From IMG/VR virus record IMGVR_UViG_3300049845_000395, positions 1 to 34,553 of that record: a stretch of DNA of 34,553 nucleotides; one strand, given 5' to 3'. Made by a program: the position numbers and the translations under genes. Shown one piece after another: positions 8,582-15,864 of this stretch (its first letter is position 1; every line of letters starts with the position of its first letter). The stretch comes from a virus. Under the pieces are notes generated by a model. The model did no database searches, was not told the origin of the DNA, and was given only the letters and a program-made list of their open reading frames with translations.

Positions 8582-10121
8582 CAAAACCACCTGCTTTTCT
8601 GCGTGCTGCTGCTAACACAGGTGTATGCTTTTCGTGTGCTGTTTTCAATTGTCGGAATGTGGCTCTGTTGTGAGCATTGAAACCTGCATTCTTTGTGTTG
8701 TAAGCAAAATACACAGTGAATTTCTTGGCTCTAATTTCAAAGGAAACAACTCCTACCATTTGCCCATACTGACTAGGCTTCTCGCGTACCAGTGCGATGT
8801 TGAGATAACCCACATCCCAGCCAGCTGCCTTCAGTTTGTTGACTTCTGATTGAAACTCATCTCCATGGTTGATGAATACATGACCGCACTCACACTTGCG
8901 CTTGCCATTGGCAACGCGGTCTTTACACTGTGGGCATTCCTTCTTAGGAGCTTCGAATGGCGAGGCATCCTCCTTGATTCCAAGCTGTGCCAAAAGCGCT
9001 TGGTACTCTTTTGAGACTCCTTTACCAGAACTCCCGACTGCAGGAATCAGTGGATCATCGAGTGAGCCAAATCTTTGCCAGTTGCCTGTGAAGTCAAGAA
9101 ACAGACAGTTACCCTTCCCTGGTGAGATTCGAAGGCCACGACCGCTCATTTGAATCATAAGACTAACTGACTGTGTGGCGCGTAGGAACACAACGCAATC
9201 GATAACAGGTATGTCGATTCCTGTGGTCATCACACCGATGTTGCATATGGCTTTCACCTTGCCAGCACGGGCATCCGTCATGAGTCTGCTGCGCGCTTCG
9301 GTTGGAGTCTCTCCAGTGATGAGGGCAACCTGTGGTGTGTATTTTGCAATCTCGTTGCGCACGATTTCTGCATGAGCATGACTCACGCAAAAGAAAATGG
9401 AACAGACACGATTCTTAGCCAATCTCCACCATTCAGCAACGCATCTTCGCACGATATCGGGCGTGCTTGATGTGCGTTCAAGTTCTCCCAGATTGAAATC
9501 ACCTGCTGTGGTCTTGATGTTCGCTGTATTGATGATTGCAGGCAGCTTGGGGAAAACGTGTGGACAGAGAAACCCACGTTCTTGCAAATCCGCGACAGTG
9601 ATTCGGTACGTTTCCGTTTCCCAAAACTTCTTGTTTCCAAAGATCAGTCCTCCGCTCATTCGATATGGGCTACCCGTAAGACCCACGATGTATGTCGGTC
9701 TGACCGCTTCGATGATTTTCTGGTATTGGGTATCTTTCTTGTTGTCGACGAGGTGGCATTCGTCGATGAGCACAAGCGGGAAATGCTGCCTGAGCAACAC
9801 GCTATTCTTGGTCGCTGCGGAATCCCTACTGGCAAGAACGCAAACCCCATGAGGCTCTTTTCTTCCTAGGCTCGCACAGAATACCGAACAACGAATGCCT
9901 AGCGCTTCTATCTTCTCTCGATTTTGTGTGAGAATTTCTGCCTGGTGGCACAGGATAAGAACCTTGGCTCCTGGTGTCTTCTCCAGGTAGCGCTTGACGA
10001 TGCCTGCAATGATGAGCGATTTGCCTGCTCCTGTGGCAGCGGTTAGGACAACCCTTTTATGAAGTTTCAGAGCTTGCGCAGTGCGGTTGATTGCTTCAAC
10101 CTGATAGTCTCGGAGTATCAT
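8523..10121 (-). CDS. SF2 DEAD/DEAH-type DNA helicase, 532 aa
   Basis: A superfamily 2 helicase of the phage/UvrB-RecG-like type. Visible motifs are the Q-like RDYQ (4-7), Walker A AATGAGKS (28-35), Walker B DECH (120-123), motif III TGSPYR (149-154), motif V TTGIDIP (299-305) and motif VI QMSGRGLR (324-331). Behind the helicase core is a small metal-binding knuckle, Cys396-x2-Cys399...Cys410-x-Cys412, then a C-terminal extension of about 110 residues that recurs in phage helicases of this type. It likely unwinds DNA during phage replication or recombination. Its ATG forms an ATGA overlap with the Gp157-like gene; no strong SD is visible, so expression probably depends on coupling. Confidence 0.9.
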   Translation of the reverse strand: MILRDYQVEAINRTAQALKLHKRVVLTAATGAGKSLIIAGIVKRYLEKTPGAKVLILCHQAEILTQNREKIEALGIRCSVFCASLGRKEPHGVCVLASRDSAATKNSVLLRQHFPLVLIDECHLVDNKKDTQYQKIIEAVRPTYIVGLTGSPYRMSGGLIFGNKKFWETETYRITVADLQERGFLCPHVFPKLPAIINTANIKTTAGDFNLGELERTSSTPDIVRRCVAEWWRLAKNRVCSIFFCVSHAHAEIVRNEIAKYTPQVALITGETPTEARSRLMTDARAGKVKAICNIGVMTTGIDIPVIDCVVFLRATQSVSLMIQMSGRGLRISPGKGNCLFLDFTGNWQRFGSLDDPLIPAVGSSGKGVSKEYQALLAQLGIKEDASPFEAPKKECPQCKDRVANGKRKCECGHVFINHGDEFQSEVNKLKAAGWDVGYLNIALVREKPSQYGQMVGVVSFEIRAKKFTVYFAYNTKNAGFNAHNRATFRQLKTAHEKHTPVLAAARRKAGGFDEIRVINIGNDKASIVVRE

Positions 10122-10657
10122 GAGAGTCGAAGGTGTTTCTTTCTAGCAGCAACATAGGCGGCTTCGGATTCTACTTTGCCTTGCCTCAAATCGTCTTCAA
10201 AGTCAGACTTGAGTACATAGACTTCTTTCTTTTCCAGATACTCTGTGGGATAATTTTTAGGCTCCACAACGCGGGCGATAGCCACAGGCTGTGTATCATC
10301 CTTGAACTTCACAGCCTGCTTCCCACCACTTAAACACACCTTGATTCTTGAATTCAAACCTTGAGCTTCATCTTTGACAACTTCAATCGTTTGTTCCTCA
10401 AGATGCGCAAGGGCAGTCTCCAAGTAACGCGCTTTAGCACTCCAGAACTGCGCTGATTTTCGTGCTTGCTCGATTGAGCTCTGCAGTTGTTTCAATACCC
10501 AGACGCGCCTATCAACAGCTTGCTGCAGGCTTACGGAAGCATCGTGGAATGGCACCACAAGTTCATCAATCGGTAGGTCTTGCTCTTGCCTAAGCTCGAC
10601 TTCTCGAATCACAGCATGGAGTTGTTCCATTGCTTGGCTGAGAGGTGTGTTCACCAT
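10118..10657 (-). CDS. Gp157-like protein, 179 aa
   Basis: The protein has a long N-terminal coiled coil (about residues 15-105). A short beta-rich part follows, with GGKQAVKFKDDTQPVAI, and then a basic segment with the IP-like turn PKNYPTEYLEKKEVYVLKS. This order (coiled coil, small beta region, then a conserved YL/DK-like segment) resembles Siphovirus Gp157-family proteins, which sit beside single-strand annealing or SSB genes; their exact function is not settled. The gene overlaps the SSB-like gene by 7 bases and the helicase by 4. The family call rests on layout and neighbours and should be checked. Confidence 0.5.
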   Translation of the reverse strand: MVNTPLSQAMEQLHAVIREVELRQEQDLPIDELVVPFHDASVSLQQAVDRRVWVLKQLQSSIEQARKSAQFWSAKARYLETALAHLEEQTIEVVKDEAQGLNSRIKVCLSGGKQAVKFKDDTQPVAIARVVEPKNYPTEYLEKKEVYVLKSDFEDDLRQGKVESEAAYVAARKKHLRLS

Positions 10658-11115
10658 GGGATATCTTCTTCACTAGAAGGGCCAACTACATCCTTGGCTA
10701 GGAAGCCTGCCCGATTGGTTTTCTCTTTGTTGTAAAAGCCAACAGCCTTGGTGTTGATCTTCCCATCATACGTCTCTTGCTTGGTTCGAACCCATGCGCT
10801 TTGCCCAATCAACCACTGGCACATCTTGGCAGCGTCTTCATCGTCTTTGAAGCCTTTGATTCCAAAGCACCATAGGCAGTCTGCAAGTATCGTGCGGCTC
10901 GTTTTCAGCCACTCGGGTTGAGTTTCATCATCATAGATATGGCTTGACCAAGCTCGACCCTTTCCGCTTGACTCCTGCCATGTAAGCTTGATTGTCTTGC
11001 GACCGTTCTTTGCCTCGTGCTTGGCTTCGATGACAGTCAGATCGTGTGTGCCATTCTTGAGAGGCTTGAATTCTAATGGTTCAAGAACTTCGTGCTCTGC
11101 TACTGAAAAACTCAT
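10651..11115 (-). CDS. DUF669-type / SSB-like protein with acidic C-terminal tip, 154 aa
   Basis: The protein has a beta-rich core with the pattern YDLTVIEAKHEAKNGRK-like (here HDLTVIEAKHEAKNGRKTIK) and aromatic residues suited to ssDNA stacking, as in DUF669 phage proteins. It ends in SSEEDIPW, an acidic tip like the DDDIPF of bacterial SSB, which recruits partner proteins. It is encoded directly downstream of the Sak4-like ATPase, and Sak4-SSB pairs are a known combination. ATG 11115 (ATGA overlap, SD TTAGGA) is preferred over an upstream start at 11133. It probably coats ssDNA and hands it to the annealase. Confidence 0.75.
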   Translation of the reverse strand: MSFSVAEHEVLEPLEFKPLKNGTHDLTVIEAKHEAKNGRKTIKLTWQESSGKGRAWSSHIYDDETQPEWLKTSRTILADCLWCFGIKGFKDDEDAAKMCQWLIGQSAWVRTKQETYDGKINTKAVGFYNKEKTNRAGFLAKDVVGPSSEEDIPW

Positions 11116-11816
11116 ATTCCTAATTTCTCCCAAAACTCTGGTGTCTTTTCCAAGTCGACAATGTCAGGCATTTTGACCCGTGTCTTTGCCAGGAAGCTCG
11201 GCCTATCGGCCGTGTAAAGAACGCGCTTCCCAGTGCCCACTGGCCTTGTTCTGCCTTCATCATCTTTAAGTGTAATCTCTTCGCGCATGAGTAGCATCAT
11301 ATCTGCAGCACTCACAATGGTCTGCAAAGAGTCCTTGTGAATGTCCATTTCAGTTCGGTCGTAGGAATCTCCAAGAACTGGATCATTGACTGCTTTCACT
11401 TTGGTGTGGCCAATGAGAATCACATTCCGATTGCTTTGCAGGATTGCGTCAATCGGTTTCAGTGTCTCGATCCAGGAATCCTTCAGGTCTTGGAAACCTG
11501 CGCCAAACCCTGCGCGTGCAAGCGTCTTGATGTTTCTCTCTGAAAGAATCTTCGCCGTAAGCAGCCGCTCTATGGCTGTGGCAGAGTCTATGATGATGGT
11601 CTTGTACTCTGACTTGAATGCTGCAACAAAAGCCTCTCTGACTTGCTCAGGAGCCTTGATGCTGAGTCTTGCCACATCAAGCTCATCTGTTCCCGACTCA
11701 GCATCAATGAACAGAGGGTTGGTTGACTTGCTTGCAAGGGTTGTTTTTCCGATTCCTGGTGCTCCATAGAGTACAACGAATTTGCCTCTGATTTTCTTAC
11801 CTGTAGTGATTTCCAT
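11112..11816 (-). CDS. Sak4-like RecA-fold ATPase (single-strand annealing protein), 234 aa
   Basis: A short RecA/AAA-fold ATPase typical of phage Sak4 proteins. It has Walker A GAPGIGKT (18-25), an acidic loop FIDAESGTDEL (36-46), Walker B YKTIIIDS with Asp77, and the sensor-like ILIGHTKVK (133-141). Length agrees with the family (about 220-260). Sak4 proteins anneal or pair ssDNA with help from a cognate SSB, which here is the next gene. The start has a strong SD (AGGAGG, 11821-11827 region) and follows the HTH gene after 22 bases. Confidence 0.85.
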   Translation of the reverse strand: MEITTGKKIRGKFVVLYGAPGIGKTTLASKSTNPLFIDAESGTDELDVARLSIKAPEQVREAFVAAFKSEYKTIIIDSATAIERLLTAKILSERNIKTLARAGFGAGFQDLKDSWIETLKPIDAILQSNRNVILIGHTKVKAVNDPVLGDSYDRTEMDIHKDSLQTIVSAADMMLLMREEITLKDDEGRTRPVGTGKRVLYTADRPSFLAKTRVKMPDIVDLEKTPEFWEKLGI

Positions 11817-11838
11817 TGTGGTTCCTCCTATCAGGTGA

Positions 11839-12186
11839 TTAGAGCTTTCGTTTCAGTGAGTCAAGGGCACGCTTCAGTACACGACGCTTCTGTTCAAAGT
11901 TAGTATGTGTTTTCTCCAAGTATGCAGCAATGCGTTTTGCTGTTTCCAGAGAGACCTTTTCTCCAGCCAGCCCTCGATGAATTGTCGCGTTGGATACGTC
12001 AAGAAGTTCTGCAAGGATGTTGAGCCTTCCACAGTAATACACGGCAAGCTCAATAGCTTCGGCAGCTTCTACGCTATTCGTCGAAAAGCGGCCTTTCGCT
12101 CGGAAGTAGCTCTGTGATGTTGAACTTTTGACCGTTTTTTTCAATCCACTGGAGTTGTTTGTCGTAGTCTCTAACTTCTGTTGCAT
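11839..12186 (-). CDS. Small HTH protein, 115 aa
   Basis: The C-terminal half carries a helix-turn-helix-like stretch, LAELLDVSNATIHRGLAGE (58-76), followed by a basic tail. The first 35 residues are low-complexity Ser/Thr/Lys and are probably flexible. ATG 12186 has a good SD (AAGGA) but lies inside the preceding gene, giving an unusual overlap of 113 bases; no later ATG is available. It may regulate its own operon from the control region 12410-12636, or it may be a DNA-binding recombination accessory. Confidence 0.55.
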   Translation of the reverse strand: MQQKLETTTNNSSGLKKTVKSSTSQSYFRAKGRFSTNSVEAAEAIELAVYYCGRLNILAELLDVSNATIHRGLAGEKVSLETAKRIAAYLEKTHTNFEQKRRVLKRALDSLKRKL

Positions 12187-12409
12187 CTGTTTCCTTGCTC
12201 ATCACACCTGTTTGCACACCAGCAAGATGTGCTCTGAAGTTTTCATCCAACAATTCAATGCGTGTTTTGTACTCTTTTGCAGATTGTTTTGCATCTGCTT
12301 TAAGTGAATCAAGTTCTTGTTGCAGTTCTGCAGCCTTGACTCCTGCCTCCAGTCTTTCCGCTTCCGATAATTTAACTGGAAGAAATGCGCGTATTGGTTT
12401 TGTTTCCAT
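12074..12409 (-). CDS. Hypothetical coiled-coil protein, first gene of the leftward operon, 111 aa
   Basis: After a basic start the protein is mostly helical, with a coiled-coil stretch (about residues 16-60: EAERLEAGVKAAELQQEL onward). A short beta region follows, reading DYDKQLQWIEKNGQKFNITE, before the end. Small phage proteins with this shape are common at the head of early operons; function is unknown. The ATG has SD GAGG seven bases upstream and a promoter candidate with its -10 at 12432-12437. The 3' end overlaps the HTH gene by 113 bases in another frame. Confidence 0.6.
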   Translation of the reverse strand: METKPIRAFLPVKLSEAERLEAGVKAAELQQELDSLKADAKQSAKEYKTRIELLDENFRAHLAGVQTGVMSKETDATEVRDYDKQLQWIEKNGQKFNITELLPSERPLFDE

Positions 12410-12431
12410 GCTATGCCTCGTTGTTTGGCAC

Positions 12432-12460
12432 AGTGTACTGATTGATTAGCCAGTTTGCAA
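12432..12460 (-). promoter_or_regulatory. Candidate sigma-70 promoter for the leftward operon
   Basis: Read on the minus strand, TTGCAA (12455-12460) and TACACT (12432-12437) are separated by 17 bases. Each box matches four of six consensus positions. Transcription would start near 12425, about 15 bases before the ATG at 12409. Confidence 0.5.
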
Positions 12461-12508
12461 CCTTGACAATTAAATGCGCTTGATGAAAAGTGGCAAAACT
12501 TTCCCTAG

Positions 12509-12553
12509 AAAAAAAATAACCCGGTCAATCACTTGCGAGCTTCGACCGGGTTA
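12509..12553 (-). terminator. Minus-strand intrinsic terminator-like hairpin in the control region
   Basis: A perfect 10-bp inverted repeat containing AACCCGGTC (12518-12526) and GACCGGGTT (12544-12552), closed by one A-T pair, has a 17-base loop. On the minus strand the stem is followed at once by ATTTTTTTTC, the hallmark of an intrinsic terminator. No minus-strand gene lies upstream of it, so it probably blocks antisense transcription entering from the primase gene or acts as an attenuator. Confidence 0.6.
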
Positions 12554-12570
12554 AAAGCACTCGTAGACGG

Positions 12571-12592
12571 AATGTTCCTAACTAAGAACATT
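12571..12592. promoter_or_regulatory. Operator-like palindrome
   Basis: AATGTTC and GAACATT form a perfect 7-bp inverted repeat separated by 8 bases. It lies between the minus-strand terminator and the primase-helicase start, in the region expected to hold the rightward promoter. It could be a repressor or activator site, for example for the HTH protein at 11839-12186. Confidence 0.4.
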
Positions 12593-12636
12593 TTCTTACT
12601 TAAGAGGGTTAACTCCACCATAGATAAGGTACTTAT

Positions 12637-14643
12637 ATGCATGACTCTGATGCCCTGTCAACAATACTCTCACCGTTTAAAATCATTCCATTAAAATCGA
12701 ACAGCAAAATGCCCATATCATCGTGGGTCAATCAGAACTATTCGGTGTTTGATTTTCTTCCAGGTGGGAATCGGGCAATAGTCATTGGCAACGAGCATTG
12801 TGTTCTCGATGTTGAAGGGCCAAGTAAAGAAGTCAACGGTCTGCCTCATATCCAAGGGCTGATTCAGGCGCATGGCGACTTGCCAGAAACTCTTTCTTGG
12901 AAAACTCCGAGCGGTGGAGAAGCCTATCTTTTCTCTGTTCCACAGCCGATAGCCAACATGACTCTGGCAAGAACCGTTGGGCTCGAACTGCGCTCGGGAC
13001 AGCATTATCATTTGATTCCTGACTCGGTGGTGAACGGCAAACCTTACGAATGGGAAACAATCGAAGAGATTGCAGAAATTCCCGACTGGCTCTTGACTTA
13101 TTTTTTAGAAGGAACTGCAAAAAGAAAAACAGCCAGGCAGGAATCAGGCACATCTGAGGCTAGTCCGTCACGGTTAGTGTTGGATGCGCTCAACTTCCTT
13201 AACCCAACTTGTGACTACGAGCAATGGGTCAAAATTGGCATGGCCTCCAAGGCTGCAGGACTTGCCTTCGAAGCCTGGAAGGCTTGGAGCCTGTGTGGTG
13301 AGAATGCGTGCAAAGACGAAACTGAATACCTTCGCAAATGGCAAAGCTTCACCAAGGCAGGCTTAGGGCCCGGAACGCTGATTCGGATGGCAAGAGAACA
13401 AGGGTATGAGCCGCCCAAAGAAGAAGTCTATTTACCAGTTCCAAAACTACCTGAAGAGCGATTCATAGCATCGTTTCCAGAGCCTGATGGGCTTTTGAAG
13501 GAACTTAAGAATTACTTCATCGATGTTTCAAAGCAAGAACAGTATGCCCTTGGAGCAGCATTGTTCTGCATGAATGTTGTTACTCAAAGAAGTTATGATT
13601 TCGTTGAAGCTCCACAGAATTCTTACCATGTGTTCATCGGTGAAACAGGTTCGAAAAAATCAACAGTGATGAGCAAAGCTTTTGATCTATTGCGTAATGT
13701 AGATGAGAGTTTTGCGATGCATGACCCTCGTTCCGTGGCTAGCTTCAAGAAACAACTAGCAGAAAATCCAAGCCGAGCTCTAGCAATTGATGAGATAGGA
13801 CAAGAACTCCTTCGTGCGCTCTACTCGCGCAATAGCTCACATCAAACGGAAGAGAAGTGGCAGAAACTTCTTGAGATGCACGGCAGGCCGCTTTACCTGG
13901 AAGGGCACGGGACCGCAAAGAAAGAGGATTCCGTTTCAGGAGTTCTTGACCCAAGAATTTCTTTTTGTGCCACAGGTACGCACTCCGATTTTGAAAAACT
14001 TTTAGGGCATGCGGATTTCGTAAATACAGGACTTTTTTCACGCCTAGTCGTTTGGCGGGGGCTTGAACTTCCTCCAGAACGGTTTGTATTTGGGCAAAGC
14101 AAAGTGCCATTGCCAAGAATTCTGATTGACAAACTTAAAAAATTTCATCCAGCCTTTTCTGTTGCGAAAACTTCGTGGGAACCAAGAAATCTGCCTGCTT
14201 CGACTGAAGCCACCCAATTCATGGCTGATTTTAAAGAGACCGCATTCAACCCAATCTATGCAAACCACACCAGAGCTCGATCATTGATTGAACGATCTTT
14301 CTACCAAGGAATCCAGTTTTCATTCATACATGCCATTGGGCGGGCTGCAGAGGCTGTTGAGCTGTTAGACGCAGAATGGGGTTTGAACGTCGCTCTTCAA
14401 ATCTTAAAACAGTCTTTAGAGGCGTTCCAATTGTATGAACAAGACCAAGTAGACCGTTTAGTGGATGTTGTCATTGAATTTCTCAACAAGCACGGGCCAA
14501 AGCCTTATCGTAATGTTCAGCAGAACTGCAAAGCCTTCCGCAGTGTAGACCGAAAAACAAAGACCGAAGTTTACAATGCTTTAAAAGAGAGCGGCAAAGT
14601 TCGCATCGATTCAAAAACCGGTTGCCTGACCCCATACCGATAA
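12637..14643 (+). CDS. Primase-helicase (Prim-Pol-like, PriCT and SF3-like ATPase domains), 668 aa
   Basis: Residues 10-155 resemble the bifunctional primase-polymerase domain: metal motif LDVEG (Asp58, Glu60), a strand-turn SGGEAYLF (92-99), then LELRSG with HLIPDS. Residues 178-255 fit a PriCT-2 helper domain (CDYEQWVKIGMA ... KWQSFTKAGLGPGTL). Residues 280-668 are a DUF3987/SF3-like helicase with Walker A GETGSKKST (335-343) and Walker B ALAIDE (Asp385, Glu386). The protein should prime and unwind at the phage origin, which probably lies just downstream. The usual His of Prim-Pol motif II is Glu here, so primase activity is uncertain. SD AAGG lies seven bases before the ATG in a small hairpin (12624-12636). 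Confidence 0.82.
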   Translation: MHDSDALSTILSPFKIIPLKSNSKMPISSWVNQNYSVFDFLPGGNRAIVIGNEHCVLDVEGPSKEVNGLPHIQGLIQAHGDLPETLSWKTPSGGEAYLFSVPQPIANMTLARTVGLELRSGQHYHLIPDSVVNGKPYEWETIEEIAEIPDWLLTYFLEGTAKRKTARQESGTSEASPSRLVLDALNFLNPTCDYEQWVKIGMASKAAGLAFEAWKAWSLCGENACKDETEYLRKWQSFTKAGLGPGTLIRMAREQGYEPPKEEVYLPVPKLPEERFIASFPEPDGLLKELKNYFIDVSKQEQYALGAALFCMNVVTQRSYDFVEAPQNSYHVFIGETGSKKSTVMSKAFDLLRNVDESFAMHDPRSVASFKKQLAENPSRALAIDEIGQELLRALYSRNSSHQTEEKWQKLLEMHGRPLYLEGHGTAKKEDSVSGVLDPRISFCATGTHSDFEKLLGHADFVNTGLFSRLVVWRGLELPPERFVFGQSKVPLPRILIDKLKKFHPAFSVAKTSWEPRNLPASTEATQFMADFKETAFNPIYANHTRARSLIERSFYQGIQFSFIHAIGRAAEAVELLDAEWGLNVALQILKQSLEAFQLYEQDQVDRLVDVVIEFLNKHGPKPYRNVQQNCKAFRSVDRKTKTEVYNALKESGKVRIDSKTGCLTPYR

Positions 14644-14660
14644 CCCCACCTCCTCTCCAA

Positions 14661-15151
14661 AATGTTGGCGGAATTGACAACCCCCTCCAAAACACGTAAT
14701 TTCATCCTAACAGCATAAATACATTAGTTTTTATGCTGTTGTGGGCGGAAAGTGTTGGCGGCAAAACAACAATGTTGGCGGCTCCCGACAACACCTACGG
14801 CACAGTGATTATTAGACAATTCGGATTTGTTGTCGTGTTGGCGGCATTCTAAGACGGGGTGATCTTTATAAGATGACACTCTTAGGGAACCTATTTTTAA
14901 AATCTTCGATTTTAAACACTTTTATCCTAAAAATCTGCTCCATTCTTGCGCTTCTTTAAAACAGACAAAAAAACTTCAATAATCACTGTGCGGAACGTCA
15001 TATCACGTAACGTGACCTACATTTGTGCAGAAATGAAGTCTTCTTTCTCCACCCCCCTTATATAGACAACACGCCAACAAAGACAAAAAGTTGAACAATG
15101 AGTGTGAGGAACGTGTTGTTTGGTAACGACAACATGTTGTTTCACGCCAAC
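14661..15151. repeat. Iteron-like GTTGGCG repeats (4 direct, 2 inverted)
   Basis: Consensus ARTGTTGGCGG occurs at 14661-14671, 14751-14761, 14771-14781 and, as CGTGTTGGCGG, at 14834-14844. The core appears inverted as CGCCAAC at 15072-15078 and 15145-15151. GACAACAC also recurs at 14787-14794 and 15065-15072. Direct copies on one side facing inverted copies on the other suggest binding sites for an initiator. Confidence 0.65.
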
Positions 15152-15190
15152 AAATAATAAAATATCAATGATAACAGTGTGGAACGGAAT
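14978..15190 (+). repeat. Second degenerate repeat family in the origin region
   Basis: Three related units share CAAT...GTG..GGAACG: from 14977, 15096 and 15166. The first and third match at 17 of 21 positions. The core AATAATCACTGTGC at 14978-14991 is repeated exactly, in inverted orientation, at 14800-14813. Confidence 0.5.
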
Positions 15191-15318
15191 ATGAGCACAT
15201 GTTTTGTTGAATTATTTATTTCATTGTGTAGAAGTAGAGCAAAATATAACAAAATAGTTCTCAAGTTCTTCGAAAGGAATGCCGTTATATAAAGCAGAGG
15301 CAATTCTGCCTCCCAAGG

Positions 15319-15332
15319 TCCGCCGAGGCGGA
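15319..15332 (+). promoter_or_regulatory. Hairpin next to the SD of the 15345 gene
   Basis: TCCGCC (15319-15324) and GGCGGA (15327-15332) form a 6-bp inverted repeat whose 3' arm runs into the SD-like GGAGAAAGG before ATG 15345. A very similar hairpin precedes the next gene. Confidence 0.5.
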
Positions 15333-15344
15333 GAAAGGTTTCCG

Positions 15345-15563
15345 ATGAAACTCTCAGCAAAAACCCTCTACCCAAACCTCTCCAAGAAAATGCTTGCCTC
15401 AATGGCAAAGTCATTTGCTCAAACTTCCGACAAATGGATTGTCGTGTCGGCAAACGGCACAAGCTTCCACACAACCGAAGCTCAGGCTTTGGAACAACGC
15501 GCAAAGCTCAAAGAAGCAAGCGTGTTTGGCACAGTTCACCTTGTGAACGATGTGTCCTTCTGA
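15345..15563 (+). CDS. Hypothetical small early protein, 72 aa
   Basis: The first right-pointing gene after the origin region. ATG 15345 is chosen because GAGAAAGG lies just upstream; an open frame extends back to 15279 but the extra 22 residues lack an SD. The product starts with MKLSAKTLYPNLSKKMLA, is basic, and probably folds as two helices followed by a small beta hairpin. Function is unknown. Expression probably starts from a promoter in 14644-15300, so it should be made early. Confidence 0.5.
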   Translation: MKLSAKTLYPNLSKKMLASMAKSFAQTSDKWIVVSANGTSFHTTEAQALEQRAKLKEASVFGTVHLVNDVSF

Positions 15564-15576
15564 GAACCCTTAAAGA

Positions 15577-15590
15577 TCCGCTCACGCGGA
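15577..15590 (+). promoter_or_regulatory. Hairpin next to the SD of the 15604 gene
   Basis: TCCGC (15577-15581) and GCGGA (15586-15590) pair around a TCAC loop, directly followed by GAAGGA and ATG 15604. Stem sequence and position copy the hairpin at 15319-15332. Confidence 0.5.
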
Positions 15591-15603
15591 GAAGGACAAA
15601 ACG

Positions 15604-15864
15604 ATGAATATTAAAGCACTTCAGGAATTCTACGAAACCCAACGCCAGATTGCAGAGCTCACTAAGCTGGCAGAGACCCTCAAAACGACCCTTAAAACCG
15701 AGATTCCAAGGGGTGAGCACACCTTTGGCGACTTCAAGGTGTCTTACGTGGAAAGAACGCGTATTGACCTCGATAAGGCCCTTGTGACCGAAGTGCTTGG
15801 AGAGAAGGTGAAGGAATGCGAGAAAATCAGTGCATGCGAAGTGTTCATGGTGAAGAGAATATGA
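15604..15864 (+). CDS. Hypothetical small helical/beta early protein, 86 aa
   Basis: Residues 3-33 form an amphipathic coiled-coil helix. A small beta part with GEHTFGDFKVSYVERTRIDLD follows, and then a short helix. Many phages encode proteins with this pattern (helix, then a G-x-F/Y-V strand followed by ER..LD) in early regions. None with a settled function is known to me. The SD is AAGGA behind a hairpin. The stop forms an ATGA overlap with the HTH gene. Confidence 0.55.
   Translation: MNIKALQEFYETQRQIAELTKLAETLKTTLKTEIPRGEHTFGDFKVSYVERTRIDLDKALVTEVLGEKVKECEKISACEVFMVKRI

Larger units (their letters stand above)
14644..15344. other. Non-coding region, candidate replication origin
   Basis: About 700 bases without a credible gene. 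It contains six copies of a GTTGGCG motif, a second repeat family, three hairpins or palindromes and AT-rich stretches (14881-14980). The hairpins are an 11-bp stem (14709-14719 with 14730-14740), a 9-bp stem with a TTC loop (14896-14916), and TCACGT-A-ACGTGA (15003-15015). Placement directly after the primase-helicase and before the early genes fits an iteron-type origin with a DNA-unwinding element. It must also hold the promoter for the early genes from 15345; no single convincing box pair could be fixed. Confidence 0.55.

Noticed and set aside
9397-9852. Plus-strand frame of 151 codons inside the helicase
   Set aside because: Overlaps conserved helicase motifs on the opposite strand; a shadow frame.
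12463-12491. Perfect TTGACA as the -35 of a rightward promoter
   Set aside because: At 16-18 bases spacing no TATAAT-like box follows (AAAAGT at 17), and it lies over the leftward promoter region.
14709-14740. 11-bp hairpin after the primase as a plus-strand terminator
   Set aside because: The stem is followed by GTGGGCGG, not a T-tract, so it is listed as an origin-region hairpin instead.
14661-15151. GTTGGCG repeats as a CRISPR array
   Set aside because: Repeats are about 11 bases, irregularly spaced and in both orientations; no cas gene is nearby.
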